Below, piece after piece: positions 10,255-22,772 of a stretch of DNA of 64,000 bases. Origin of the DNA: Synaphobranchus kaupii (Eukaryota > Chordata > Actinopteri > Anguilliformes > Synaphobranchidae); contig CM056379.1 in the NCBI GenBank assembly GCA_029718625.1, positions 60,539,626 through 60,603,625 of the forward strand. Direction: 5' to 3'. The first letter of the stretch is position 1, and the number at the start of each line of letters is the position of its first letter. The notes under the pieces were generated by a model that saw only the letters and a program-made list of their open reading frames with translations, was not told the origin of the DNA and made no database searches. Made by a program: the position numbers and the translations under genes.

Positions 10255-11083
10255 CAGTACCCTCCACTATTATTGGCAAATAAAAGTTGTGATCCTATCA
10301 GACCTAAGACAGGGAATGTTTACTAGGATTAAATGTCAGGAATTGTGAAAAACTGAGTTTAAATAATGGATTTGGCTAAGGTGTATGTAAACTTTCGACT
10401 TCAACTGTAAAAAATTCACCGTTTGGTGAATTAGCTTAATCTCACACTGAAAAAATGAAAAAAATCCAAACTTTAATTGAAGTAAATTTATTTACCTCAT
10501 CAAGAAATAATTATTTTTTAACAAAAGCATGTGCGCAACAATTATTGGCACCTCTGCATTTATATATAGAATAAAGTAATAATTTTTAATATTTGGTCGC
10601 ATATCCTTTGCATGCCATGACTTCTTGATGTCTGTGACCCAACAACATCAAAAGACTCTTGATATACTCTTACTATAACATCTCTGCATTTGAATGGATC
10701 TTTATGGGAATTTAGCCAACCATGTGTTCCATACCTGTTCCAGTGTAATTTACAGCTAAATCTAGTCCCACCCCCTAATTCCCATAGAAATCCATTCAAA
10801 TGCAGAGACGTTATAGTATCGCTTGTAAGAGTAAATAAGATATAAGATATCAAGAGTCTTTTGATGTTGTTGGGTCACAGACATCAGGAAGTCATGGCAT
10901 GCAAAGGATATGCAACCAAATATTTAAAATGATGACTTTATTCTATATATAAATGCAGGGGTGCCAATACTTGTGGCACACATGGTTTTGTTAAAAATAT
11001 TTATTTCTTGAATTTTTCAGTGTGAATTTCTTATAACCCTTTTTACTCATCTTTATCAGGGGTGCCAATAATAGCGGAGGGCG

Positions 11084-11086
<3 letters not shown>
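10255..11086. mobile_element. Non-autonomous Tc1-like long foldback element, foldback family copy 2
   Basis: The left end CAGTACCCTCCACTATTATT matches, inverted, the right end (CAGCGCCCTCCGCTATTATT read on the minus strand, ending at 11086). Inverted similarity continues inward for several hundred bases to a centre near 10760. The core at about 10579-10935 is the same foldback repeat seen at 344-2775. The left arm has been interrupted by a Sleeping Beauty right-end fragment (about 10285-10409, ending ACTTCAACTG then TA). There is no transposase frame. Confidence 0.75.

Positions 11087-11088
<2 letters not shown>

Positions 11089-11146
<58 letters not shown>
11089..11146. repeat. TA then GA dinucleotide microsatellite
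   Basis: A TA run (about 11089-11122) passes directly into a GA run (to about 11146), abutting the right end of the Tc1-like foldback element. Confidence 0.9.
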
Positions 11147-12016
11147 CATTCAAAGACAATTGGGGCATAAAACTATTGTATAAAAAAATATTTGAATGCT
11201 TCTATATTATATACTTTCAAAAGTAAACAAAAACACATTCACAAAAAAGAGGCACCCTTCTGCATCAGACCCAAGACAGATCGACACAGTTTGCTGCAGT
11301 CGAAGGAAATGAGAAAAAATCTCTGTAATAGCAGCTCAGACGTAACATACAATAACTTCCAGGTCACTTTTGTATCTAAATCAATCAGTATCTCACAGAC
11401 CGATTTCTGGCAGGATATAGCACTGTAGCTAATAGCTAATCCATTCCCCATGCTACTCTTACCTTTACTGCCAGCATCTTCTCTCTGATTGGTTGGGCCA
11501 GCTGCTGTTTGCATCAGGTATCTGGAGGCCCCTATGATTCTGGGAGCAGCTAGACGCTTGTGTTTCTATGTTGCCATGGGTTACCTGCCCTGGCAGTCCC
11601 AGCGATTTTTCCTGCGCCTCCGTGAGCCTGTGTGACAGTGCTTTTTCGCCAGGGTAGCAGCGCGTGCAGTGGGCAGAGGGCTCGCTGTCTGTGGGATGGT
11701 GTCCTGTCTCCGTCTAAGCTCCTCAGAGAGTGCATCGCCTGCATCTCTCTCTGTTAATGTGTTGTGTCTATCAGATGTGGGTGTGCCCTGCCCTTCTCGG
11801 CTGGGGTGGGGGAACTGGATGTGAGCTTGATTGAGGATACAGCTGTCCCCATCCGTAACCTACCCACCACACCGTTTCTCTCTACAATTTCATGGGCATT
11901 ACCTCCCTGCGATCATGGCATACCGTTCCAGTGAACACTAATTCAGAGAAGTTCGTCTGCCCTCGTTGCAGTATGTGGCCAACAGTTTCCCTGACCAGAA
12001 ACACACTACAAAACTA

Positions 12017-12329
12017 CACTGGAAAAAAGTTATGTTGAATTTACTTAAAAAAGTAGTGCATCATTTTTGCATACCCTCTTTTAAGTTTATTGTACATATT
12101 ATTTTTCAGTAAACTTAACTGTCTACTTAAAAAATTAGGTCACATGAACTTAATTTCAACAACTTTTTAATTCAGTTTAGTTCAGTGAAACTCATAAATT
12201 TGAGCATTGCCAGCAAGGGATTTTTAAGTAAAGTTTACTGAAAAATAATATGTACAATATACTTAAAAAAGGGTATGCAAAAATTATGCACAACTTTTTA
12301 AAGTAAATTTCACTTTTTTTTTTTCAGTG
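12017..12329. mobile_element. Foldback MITE with CACTGRAAAAAA termini
   Basis: The ends CACTGGAAAAAAGT (12017) and TTTTTTTTTTCAGTG (to 12329) are inverted repeats. Inner blocks such as GCATACCC and GTACATATTATTTTTCAGTA are mirrored at 12235-12290. It abuts the TA of the next Tc1-like element. Confidence 0.65.
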
Positions 12330-12331
12330 TA

Positions 12332-13813
12332 CAGTGCCCTCCAAAATCATTCACACCCTTAATGATGATGAGCAATGAAAGCTGTATAAAACTAACAATA
12401 CAGGTAATTAGCTATTAGCTATATTTTATGCTCGATAAAGATTTTGTTTAGTAGTATATTTTTTTAGTAGTACATTTTTCCATTTTCCCATTTTTCCCAA
12501 AAATATTCCCATAAAATACCAGAAAATTCAATCTGCATTAATATGCTAGTTTTTTCAGTTAATTTCAATCTTAGGGAACTGTGTTTTGGCCTCTCATGGC
12601 TTCCTATTTCACTGCGGTATAAAAATGAGGTAACACACGTGTAAAATCTACATACCATACATTACCATGGGAAAAGGCAAAGAATTCAAAGGAAACATAA
12701 CAAAGGGTTGTTGTCCTTCACAAGTCAGGAGGTTGTTAAAACACATTTATGAAAAAAGTAAAGATACCAGTCAATAGTCAATAGTTAAGAATTTTGAAAC
12801 CAACAGTGGTAAATAAATTCTGGTAGAAGACACAAGTGCATATTGCACTTACGCACAGTGAGGCAGATGGTTTGAGAAGCAAAGTAAAATCAAAGGGCCA
12901 CAATTGGACTTGTGGGACACAAAACTTGGTTGCACCTTGGAGACAAAAAGCCTCCAAATTTACCATCAGATGCCACTTCCATGCCAAAACGCTTTTTGGA
13001 AGGGTTGACAGAAAAAAGCCTCCATTGAAGGCAATCAACAAAAATAAGCACATGGAATTTGTTAAATGGCATTGGAACTTCCAAAGGAACTGGATTTAAC
13101 ATTTGATGATTTGAGTTTTTAGCCATGTACACCACTGGTGGATTTTGCATCGCTTATGTTGAAAAGAAAGTCATACCTACATTCAAATATGTTGGTGGAT
13201 CTTTGATGCCATGGGGTTGTTTAGCATCTACTGGTCCTGGGGCTGTTGTTATGGTCAATGTAATCATGACCTCCACCAGGTTCCAAGACATTTTGGCCAA
13301 AAACCTGGTTACCTCTGCTAGGAAGCTCAAACCAGGTCATAAATGTGTATTTTAGCAAGACAAACGTCCCAAGCATACCTCAACATCAACCGATAAATGG
13401 TTAACTGACCACAAAATTATTGTTTTGTAATGGCCTTGACAATGCAGCTGCCAAACTTGAACCCAGGGAAAATTCAATCGGATTCAATTCTGCACCCAAG
13501 AATATAATGAATCTTGAAAGATTTTATAAGGAGGAATGGTCAATCCAAAATCGATACGTTTACCAATCTCATAAAACACTACAGAACACAAAGCAAAAAT
13601 GAACGTTATCCTTACAAAGGGAGGGCGAACAAAGTACTAGAAACAGGGATGTGAACATTTGAGACACATTTATTTGGGAAATAAATGTATACTTTGAGAT
13701 AAGTGTTATTTTGGTTGATTGCATAGAATCATTTTTTAAAGTAGAATAATTTTCATATGTTTGAGAAATACATTTATCAGGGAGGCTAAATATTTCTGGA
13801 TTCCATGGCACTG
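12332..13813 (+). mobile_element. Degenerate Tc1-like transposon
   Basis: The left end CAGTGCCCTCCAAAATCATT at 12332 and the right end CAGTGCCATGGAATCC (read inverted, ending 13813) are bounded by TA on both sides (12330-12331, 13814-13815). The interior holds a decayed plus-strand transposase. At 1482 bp it is close to full length for the superfamily. Confidence 0.75.
12660..13610 (+). pseudogene. Tc1-like transposase, decayed
   Basis: The N-terminal DNA-binding part survives in fragments: GHNWTCGTQNLVAPWRQ, then a segment ending GRVDRKKPPLKAINK, resembling the region between the two HTH motifs and the catalytic domain of Tc1 transposases. A second piece at 13125-13355 reads GGSLMPWGCLASTGPGAVV, then QDILAKNLVTSARKLKPGH, matching the WGCF-containing catalytic region. 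After a stop the frame continues with a QDKRPKHTS-like motif that corresponds to the second catalytic Asp motif (QQDNDPKHTS in relatives). Several frameshifts and stops separate the pieces, so no product is expected. Confidence 0.85.
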
Positions 13814-13999
13814 TATTCCATGAAACTCTTCCAATAAATCACAATAATGGTTGCACATCTTCCCACCATAATATGAAATCAAATTACTTCTATTCACTTT
13901 TACATTACCCAATTTTGTCACATGTGAAATGGATATGCAAATGTATTTAACATCAAAATATGAAAACCGTGTATCTTATATGAAAAGGATGTATAGGAT

Positions 14000-14140
14000 G
14001 CAGAAGACATGTATGTACGCAAGCCACTTTACATAACAAAACTCACATGCATTGCTAGTCAGCTTCTGAATCCCCAAGTAAATCTTGTTTGCCTTGTTAT
14101 CCAGAACTGCTCCATTGCACATATAATCTCCACACACACA
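14000..14140. repeat. Dispersed duplicate segment, copy B
   Basis: Near-identical to 6056-6190 in the same orientation. This copy has an extra CCCCAAGTAAAT and runs into a CA microsatellite (14131-14154). Confidence 0.8.
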
Positions 14141-14483
14141 CACACACACACACAATCTTCATTCAATTCATTGCAAAATTATACCACCCAGGTGAACAAA
14201 GTGAATGGGATGAAAAAAGATAAGCTTGGAATGTGGTGGTGAGGAAAGAGTACTGAGCAGAAAAGCACAGACTCTGGCTGGAAGACTGAGGCAGGAGGAT
14301 ATGAAAATCCACAGCTCCCCAACACAAGCTCAGCCCTTATCTCATGCCCACTCATGGGCAGAGGTGACACCCCTCTAACGAGAGAAGCATCTTCTTTTGG
14401 TGCAGCATAAGAACAGTAACAGCCACAGACGCCAGGGCAGCAGGACAGCAGGAGGTCCCAGTTTAGGAGTCACTATTGTAGGT

Positions 14484-14690
14484 CAGTGTTTCTCAACCCC
14501 TGGTCAGTCTCTGGAATGCTGCTGTCCAGTCACAAGCTAAACTGATTCTGGTTAAAGTAAACTGAGCACTCTATTTTTCATTAGCATTAAACTGAGCACT
14601 CTATTTTTAATTAGCATTAAATATCTTCAAAGGAGGGGAACCGGTAACCAGATAACCAGTTCCTGGTGCATAAAAGCTTGAGAAACACTG
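14484..14690. mobile_element. Small foldback MITE
   Basis: The left end CAGTGTTTCTCAACCCCTGG is mirrored by the right end CTTGAGAAACACTG. An internal 39-bp segment around 14560-14620 (GAGCACTCTATTTTT) is duplicated in tandem. Non-coding. Confidence 0.65.
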
Positions 14691-15639
14691 CACTATAGGG
14701 TATTTCAACATACACCTACTGTACATGTAGGTGCCCACATGTCTGGTTGTGGAGAATATTTTCCCACTACCTAGCCCAGGCACTGCAGATGATTAAATTA
14801 ATGACTCATGAGAGTTATAGAATTTCCATAATGAAATGTGGTCTATTGTATTATATTCAAAAATAATTTGCCAAACTTTAAATGTATAAAATGTATTCTG
14901 TACATTTATTATACGGTATATGCTGAAAATGGACAGATTAAACAAAGTTCCGCCCCTTCCATCACAGTCTATGTGCAATATGCGCTCTGCCTCCTACATT
15001 CAACAAGCCCTAAACAATAGCAGATTTGAAACAGTGATACGTATCTGCCCACAGGCTAAAACACTCTCATAGTACTGGGCAATGTGTTCTGTGCAGCATT
15101 AAGTACTCTAAGCCCCTTAAAATGCGTAATATCTCCAGCTATTTTCTGACTCAAGCTGTGTACGCCATTTTTACACCCAGCAGCTCCCCGTCAACAATAC
15201 GGCCAAGAAAAGCAGCAGCACCTGTCTGAAATGTATTTTTTTTAAAATCAAAATCAGCCGCCAGCAACTCTCCCATGATGCACCACCACCGGTGTGCGTG
15301 TAATGGCAATGACTCGGTGCCTGTTAAGCTCCTTTTGTACCAAAACAATATACAAAGGCCTTATCCCAGTACTGCTGCAAATGACCAAGAGAGCACAGCT
15401 CCAACTCCGGGTTCAAACCAAAGAACAGAGAGAGATTCCAATTACATCTGACATAGTACAAGGGGGTTTGGAGAACACAACGAAATGCGGGATATATGTA
15501 CTAGCCTATCTGGGACACAAAAGAAAAGAGGGAATTACAGAACACCTTGTGTCCACTTTGAGCAGTGAGAGAACGAGTTTGTGATTCAGTATCAGACTTA
15601 TGTCTGTCTGTGAAGAAACTTAAACAAATGCAATTCTCC

Positions 15640-15835
15640 AGGGGCCGGTTGCACCAGCAATATGTAAGTTCAAACGTAGCCTAGTTATAACGTGTGTTTA
15701 CTAAATTAAGGTTTACACATTACTAAATAAAAATGGGTTGCACCACACAAACTAGTTTGTACGTTGAGCTTAGTAGCTACTAAATATTTACACCTACCCC
15801 TAAGGATGTGTAAATTGTGCCATAACCATAATCAA
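15640..15835. repeat. Unclassified interspersed repeat
   Basis: The GGCCGGTTGCACCA start and an internal GGGTTGCACCACA block resemble short fish repeats with this motif. Ends and class are not clear. Confidence 0.35.
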
Positions 15836-16311
15836 TGGAAAACTAGACGAAATGGCCCGTTTAGAGCGGCCGTAGGAGGCCGTTCTTACCGTTATTACTA
15901 AACCGTTGTTTTGAAATCTTGTTGACATTCAGTTGTCGCGAGGAAATATACAAAAAAAATAAACTGTAAGTGTCTGTTCGTCTAATTGGCTACCTTCGCC
16001 GTTTCTTCAGAAAACACTGTAAAACATAGTTGACGTGTGGAAAAGGTTCAGTTTGAAAACAAAGTTCTTGTAACTTAGGCTACTTTCCATGATTCCATCA
16101 GTTTAACATTTTCAAAGCAGGTCAAAAAAAGCATGATAAGAAAAGGCTAATGTTATATTACAACATAAATAAATAGGCTAAACGAACAAATAAGAATATT
16201 TTAAATTTTATTCGTAAAAACAAACATGCACACATTGTAATTATGTTCAATGTTCCATTTTTTCCATGGAATACAAAATAGACGTAGCCTGTTAAACTCA
16301 AGTTGATTCCA

Positions 16312-16978
16312 TTATATCAGCATGAGGGGGATGTATATAGAGATGTTATATCAGCATGAGGGGGATGTATATAGATACATTATATCAGCATGAGGGGGAT
16401 GTATATAGAGACATTATATCAGCATGATGGGGGTGTATATAGAGATGTTATATCAGCATGAGGGGGATGCATATAGAGACATTATATCAGCATGAGGGGG
16501 ATGTATATAGAGACATTATATCAGCATGAGGGGGATGTATATAGAGACATTATATCAGCATGAGGGGGATCTATATAGAGACATTATATCAGCATGTGGG
16601 GGATGTATATAGAGACATTATATCAGCATGAGGGGGATGTATATAGAGACATTATATCAGCATGTGGGGGATGTATATAGAGACATTATATCAGCATGAG
16701 GGGGATGTATATAGAGATGTTATATCAGCATGAGGGGGATGTATATAGAGACATTATATCAGCATGAGGGGGATGTATATAGAGACATTATATCAGCATG
16801 AGGGGGATGTATATAGAGACATTATATCAGCATGAGGGGGATGTATATAGGGATGTTATATCAGCATGAGGGGGATGTATATAGAGATGTTATATCAGCA
16901 TGAGGGGGATGTATATAGAGACATTATATCAGCATGAGGGGGATGTATATAGGGATGTTATATCAGCATGAGGGGGAT
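16312..16978. repeat. Minisatellite, 34-bp unit, about 19-20 copies
   Basis: The unit contains TTATATCAGCATGAGGGGGA followed by TGTATATAGAG and a variable ACA or ATG. The period is 34 bp over about 667 bp. Variants alternate between GAGACA, GAGATG and GGGATG junctions, so unit types are interspersed. It lies in the srcin1 intron. Confidence 0.95.
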
Positions 16979-17851
16979 AAGGTTTAGCAAACCTGAATTA
17001 CATCAAAGGATGCAGTAAAGAGATGAGTACTGGAGCTGTGCTGCAAGGAATTCTGCTACGTCAGAGGCGGAGAGACAAAGATAGAAATGCTGATGACCAA
17101 TCCTCTTTGAATGGGAAGAGAAGGGAAATTAAATCTATGATATGTGTGAAAATATGTGAATCATTGTATGAGATGTACCAGACCACAATATTGTATATAG
17201 TCGGATAGGGAATACAGGCAGAATACAGGAAGACAGGTCTCATTTTTGTATAAAACTCTCAAGTGTGCAGTCTGCAACTAACTGCCTCTCCGTCCCCAGC
17301 AGAATTGCATCCTCCACTCCAGGCTAGGCTCTAGCCTTTCTCCTGCGCTAGGCGAGATTGTAGGCCACTGCCTATCAAAGATGCAACGAGTGGAATTTTT
17401 ATTTTTATTTATTTCTTCCTTCGTTTGGCGTCCATCCAGACGGATGGTGCCCTAGGCGACCGGCCATGTTGCCGGTGCCTATAACCGGCTCTACTCCACC
17501 CCAACCAACTAGGTTTCAATTCTGGCCACTCCACTGAGACTGCTCTCCTCATAGTCACAGAGGGTCCTCCCTCATCCTACTGACTTGTCTGATCCTCCTG
17601 CACTATGTTGCAGAGATGAGCATCTCAGGCTCCACCTTCACAAGGTTTGCCTCATCAACCAGTGCCACAGAAGTCATGTGGGTATTTAATTGCATCATAG
17701 TCTGAAGAAGAGCAAATGTCACGTTTTGTGGTGTCAATAAACACTTTTTTGGAGCAGTATACAGTGTGCGGACTTTACTTTATCCATCATTATTTGTTTT
17801 CTGTCTGGCACCTGTTGACATTTTGGATGTGCGTGTTTTTATTCTTTTTCA

Positions 17852-18440
17852 TTGCCTCACATCTTGCTCACTGATCCTACCAGGTCCTACCAAGTCCTCG
17901 TAATCGTTCATCTGGACTACTGCAATGCCTTGCTGGCTGGCTTACCAGCCTGTGCCATTAGGCCGCTGCAACAGGTCCAGAAAGCTGCTGTCCAGCTGGT
18001 CTTCAACCCAGCAAAATTCACACTTGCTATGCCACTTCTGAACACCCTTCACTGCCTTCTGGTGGCTGCCAGCATTCAATTCAAATCTCTCACCCTGGCA
18101 TACCAAGCTGCATATGGTATTGTTCCTTCCTATCTTCAGACACCATACACACCAACCAAACCTGTCTGTCCAGCATCTTTGTGCCAATTGGCTGTCCCAT
18201 CGCTCCAATCACCCAGCAGCCAATCCTCACAGCCTCATCTCTTCTCTGCCCTCATCCCCTGATGGTGGATCAAACTTCACCGATCACTTAGGAAGGAAGG
18301 TTCAGTGGCTATCTTCTGGAAACATCTCAAAACTCACCGTTTCAAATTGCACCTCAATGTTTCTATTTAGCCCAATGTTTCTATTTAGCCCAATGTTTCT
18401 ATCAAAAAAAAAGAAGAAATCTTCTCTCCCTTTATTTTAA
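17852..18440 (+). pseudogene. L2-type LINE fragment, reverse transcriptase C-terminus
   Basis: The plus-strand frame at 17852-18262 reads HLDYCNALLAGLPACAIRP, LQQVQKAAVQLVFNPAKF and later LAYQAAYGIVPSYLQ, which matches the post-RT C-terminal region of fish L2/Maui-like LINEs. The upstream domains are missing (5' truncation). The 44-bp minisatellite follows directly and separates this fragment from a putative LINE 3' tail at about 19196-19280. Confidence 0.8.
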
Positions 18441-19196
18441 TGGTCTTGAGCCTAGTACCTCCACAGTGGCACTTATGACTGTATCGGTCTTGAGCCTAGT
18501 ACCTCCACAGTGGCACTTATGACTGTATCGGTCTTGAGCCTAGTACCTCCACAGTGGCGCTTATGACTGTATCGGTCTTGAGCCTAGTACCTCCACAGTG
18601 GCACTTATGACTGTATCGGTCTTGAGCCTAGTACCTCCACAGTGGCACTTATGACTGTATCGGTCTTGAGCCTAGTACCTCCACAGTGGCGCTTATGACT
18701 GTATCGGTCTTGAGCCTAGTACCTCCACAGTGGCGCTTATGACTGTATCGGTCTTGAGCCTAGTACCTCCACAGTGGCGCTTATGACTGTATCGGTCTTG
18801 AGCCTAGTACCTCCACAGTGGCGCTTATGACTGTATCGGTCTTGAGCCTAGTACCTCCACAGTGGCACTTATGACTGTATCGGTCTTGAGCCTAGTACCT
18901 CCACAGTGGCACTTATGACTGTATCGGTCTTGAGCCTAGTACTTCCACAGTGGCGCTTATGACTGTATCGGTCTTGAGCCTAGTACCTCCACAGTGGCAC
19001 TTATGACTGTATCGGTCTTGAGCCTAGTACCTCCACAGTGGCACTTATGACTGTATCGGTCTTGAGCCTAGTACCTCCACAGTGGCACTTATGACTGTAT
19101 CGGTCTTGAGCCTAGTACCTCCACAGTGGCACTTATGACTGTATCGGTCTTGAGCCTAGTACCTCCACAGTGGCACTTATGACTGTATCGGTCTTT
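18439..19196. repeat. Minisatellite, 44-bp unit, about 17 copies
   Basis: The unit starts GGTCTTGAGCCTAGTACCTC and continues CACAGTGGCACTTATGACTG then TATC, a period of 44 bp. Copies are nearly identical; the main variation is A or G in GGC(A/G)CTTATG. It directly follows the LINE coding remnant, so it probably expanded from LINE 3' sequence. Confidence 0.95.
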
Positions 19197-19299
19197 AGCT
19201 CTTGTTTGCTTACTATGTGAAATGCTTTTTTTATCAGTCGTTTCAGCAAAAAGCAGCTTCTAAATGATTAAATTGTAAGTTTCATAAAAATGCAGTATT

Positions 19300-19835
19300 T
19301 CATGTCATGAATGTGACTCTGCGTAAGTGTACATGGCTTTATGCTACTCTGCCGTCCACCAACTGCTGAGTGGTACAGTGATCTTTGGGGGAGTGAACAT
19401 CATGCACAGCTGGTGCAGGAAGGCCACAGGAGCTTGGTCAACCAGAGCAGCCATTCCTGCACCCTGAGAAGAGAACAATGTTGCTGACTGAAACACTTCC
19501 ATGGTTGATGCTTATTATGCACTGCCTTGCGGGGCTTCTAGTCGGTCCGTTATTGTCTATAATCCATACATAATCTATGCACTGTGCCACTTACGTCTGG
19601 CTCAGTCAGTTTCAGCTTTAAAAACCCATTTCTTTCAGTGTGCCTACCTTAGTCAGTGATACACGTTACTGTTGTCCTGTGACTTGTTGTCTTTATTTGA
19701 ATGCAATGTTCTATTTTCATGCAATGTTTCGTACTTTGTGATTGTTTAATTTTTGCCTTTTGTGAAGCCCTTTGAGATTGTCTCTCTATGATGAAAAGTG
19801 CTATATAAGTAAAATGTATTATTCTTACATATTTT
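19300..19835 (+). repeat. Probable LINE 3' end
   Basis: The segment has features of L2/CR1-like 3' ends: CCCATTTCTTTCAGTG, then CCCTTTGAGATTGTCTCTCT, then AAAAGTGCTATATAAGTAAA and an A/T-rich end. It is non-coding here. Confidence 0.5.
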
Positions 19836-20289
19836 TTTGACATATTCATGTGCTGTAATACAAATATATGCAATATGCAGAGTCTATAAGACATGTGGTG
19901 AAGCATTTTTCTATTTTATTTTATTACAGGAATAGGGATGATGGATCACATGAGAGGAGATGGCAGTCAAACATTTCCACAGTGCTTGGAGGTGAAACTC
20001 AACAAGGCTATAATGACAACATATTGTACACTATAAAAAAAATATCATAAAAACAGCAGCAATGTTGCCAGTGAAAAACTATTTAATGAAGGCGGGGGAC
20101 TCTATGAATCCTGTTATTTAGCTGTATAAGTCCTGTTATTTTATGACTGTTAAATAATGAGTTATTGCTATTATTCTCTATGACTTTGACAGTGTTTAAA
20201 AAAACAACATACTGTAAAAAAAACAGTATTTTTAAGTAAAATGTTTGAAAATTTTTTAATGCGCAGTCACCTCTTAAGAGCTACTTAAC

Positions 20290-20471
20290 CAGAGGTGTAA
20301 AATCCAGGTTCAGAAAGTAAAAAGTCCTCCCCAGTATTTAGTTCCAATCACCTGGATTTGCTAATTTGCAAGAAGTTAGAGCAAATGAGTGAAATCAGCT
20401 GGCTGAGTTCATGGGTGGAAGAAACACATAGCAGGACTTTTACTTTCTGACCCTTGGATTTTACATCTCTG
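20290..20471. mobile_element. Small foldback MITE
   Basis: The left end CAGAGGTGTAAAATCCAGG and the right end (CAGAGATGTAAAATCCAAGG on the minus strand) are inverted repeats that extend through CAGAAAGTAAAAAGTCCT. The element is 182 bp and non-coding. Confidence 0.75.
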
Positions 20472-20989
20472 TACTTAACTTGGCTGTCTGTCTGTGGTGC
20501 TGCTGATACGCGAGGAGGAGAGGCGATAGATTGGGAGATGTGAACCCCAGAGATGCCGGTTAGGAAATAAATTTAAAAAATCTTTTTCCCACTGATTTTA
20601 CTTGTTTCAATCTTATTTATTTGTGTAGGGCTATTTAAGGAATAGCTTTTATGGGTAATTTCCAAATATATAAAAATAAGTAAATAAATAAACGTAAATA
20701 GCCTATTGTTTCATCTAACATCATTTTAAAAAAAACACAATCAGTGGTCATGGTAAACGCAAAATGTAATGAACACTAACATGAAAAATCAAATAAAGTA
20801 TGTAATTTAAAAAGAGAGTCTTATGAAGAGCACTGCATGGGACAGCAGTACCCAAAAAGGTGCTCTTTGGAAGAGGAAATTCAGATTTTTTAGAAACAGT
20901 GACTGTTTGCTGTAAATAATGCATAAACTTAAGTCTTTTCGGTAAGAGGCAAAACTTAATTCCAAGGCACTCTTAATGGTAAAGTTAAA

Positions 20990-21335
20990 AGCCTTTATTG
21001 TGGCATGGCAAAAAAATTATTAAAAAAGCACTTGAACTACGCGTTGCGGCTTAAACAGCCTTCGTCAGGGTTCTCGGTATGTGATTTATGGGCTTCTAAA
21101 ACACCATCTACGACTGGCCGGGAGCAATCGTTAATCGATGAATGTTTCTAAGAGCATCGTAAATTAAGATGCTTTTGGGAACGCACCCTAAGTTCAAGAA
21201 GCTTCGTAAGAAGGGTTTTACGATCGTCTTAGCCTTACGATGCTTTTGGGAAACGCACCCTAAGTTCAAGAAGCTTCGTAAGAAGGGTTTTACGATGGTC
21301 TTAGCTTTACAATGTTTTTGGGAAACGCACCCCTG
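20990..21335. repeat. Unclassified fish repeat with an internal tandem duplication of about 73 bp
   Basis: It contains a CGTTGCGGCTTAAACAGCCT motif and GTCAGGG, common in fish interspersed repeats. It then has two-and-a-half copies of a unit starting CCCTAAGTTCAAGAAGCTTC (about 21187 and 21260). Class unknown. Confidence 0.45.
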
Positions 21336-22637
21336 GCCCAGCTGCTGTAGGATGTTTTCTCGGCACAGTTTTCTGTACTATTACAGACATACTATATGGT
21401 GAGGATACTATCCAGAAGCTGGAAGTGAAGTCTGAACACGGTACCTGTATCTTGGCCCTCTTTCTCGGACTCTCTCTCTCTCTCTCATTCGCATTCACCT
21501 GCCTCTTTCGACATTGCTGCTCACTCCTTTCTGATTAAATGTTTGTCTTCCATCTTCCGTCAGATTCAGGCTCAGCGCTTCACCCTTTTATCTCAGTCTT
21601 TCAGGTCAAAACCTCACTCAATCTCAGAGAGCTTCCCAGGAGAGCTGCCAAAGCTTTGCTATTATGTCGCTCACTTGACTCCCCCATTTGCCAACTCGAA
21701 ACAATGAATAGATATAAATAGTCCTTTTCTTTATGGGTTGCAGCAGTCACATTGTCTTTTTCGGGAACAGCATCTTACTATGCACTCCCAAGCAATAAAT
21801 CTAGCTGAGGATCTAGTCTTTTTTAGAAAAATGCTTTTTTCAATCTCTCTCTGCTTCTCTCCTACCTCCCCTGAACTCTTTCACTCTTTCTTTGTCCCCC
21901 CTGCTTGCAAACCCAGCATGGAACCCTCCCTCGCTGGCCTGCAGTATCTTTAACACAGAGAATTATTAATGCATGGAATACATTGCCCGGAATAAATTGC
22001 CCAGCCATATTGTGGCAGATAATGTGCTGATGTGTATCAGGAAATGGTGAGCTCCTCCATCGGAGATGTGGAGGGAATGGCTCAGGCAGACCGAAATGGT
22101 CCGTGATACTTGTCATAAATTTCCCTTTAATGTGCTGATGAACAGAGTGTAATGGTAGAACTGTCTGAATAAACCCTATCAAATCCTTTCCTTCGATTAT
22201 ACTTTCCGGAGAGCTGGCATCTTTCTGTTAGCCTGGTGGTTTCGCTCAAAGGTACACTGTGTACAAAATCTCATATAGAGCAGAAGTACATAGCAGTCTC
22301 CATGTAGGGAGTCAGTTGCCCCTTTAATTCTTTGACAGGAACCTTCCAGGGCTGCAAGTTTTCTAGATATTTCCCAACCACTACTCTTTTCCTCTATAAA
22401 CAGCCAATTAACTTAAAATTATCACTTACAGGCACAATTGTGCTAATTTAATTGACTTCACAAGGCACCAGAGAGACTGACAGGCAAACCTATGCTAGCA
22501 CTATGCACTGTTTCAAAAATATCAACAAGGTCCGTTTTGTGCTTTTACTCATATACATATATTTTATATAAGTAGACCTTTGACAATCTTGAATGGATTC
22601 CTCATTTGCATGCCATCTACCCTCATTGACTAGCATT

Positions 22638-22694
22638 TGTGTGTGTGTGTGAGTGAGTGAGTGAGTGAGTGAGTGAGTGAGTGAGTGAGTGAGT

Positions 22695-22771
<77 letters not shown>
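22638..22771. repeat. Compound microsatellite: GT, GAGT, then GA
   Basis: GT repeats (from 22638) pass into about twelve GAGT units (22651-22699) and then a long GA run to 22771. Reading frames across it are artefacts. Confidence 0.95.

Positions 22772-22772
<1 letters not shown>

Noticed and set aside
16312..16978. CRISPR-like array
   Set aside because: The units are contiguous 34-bp repeats without unique spacers in a vertebrate intron, so it is a minisatellite.
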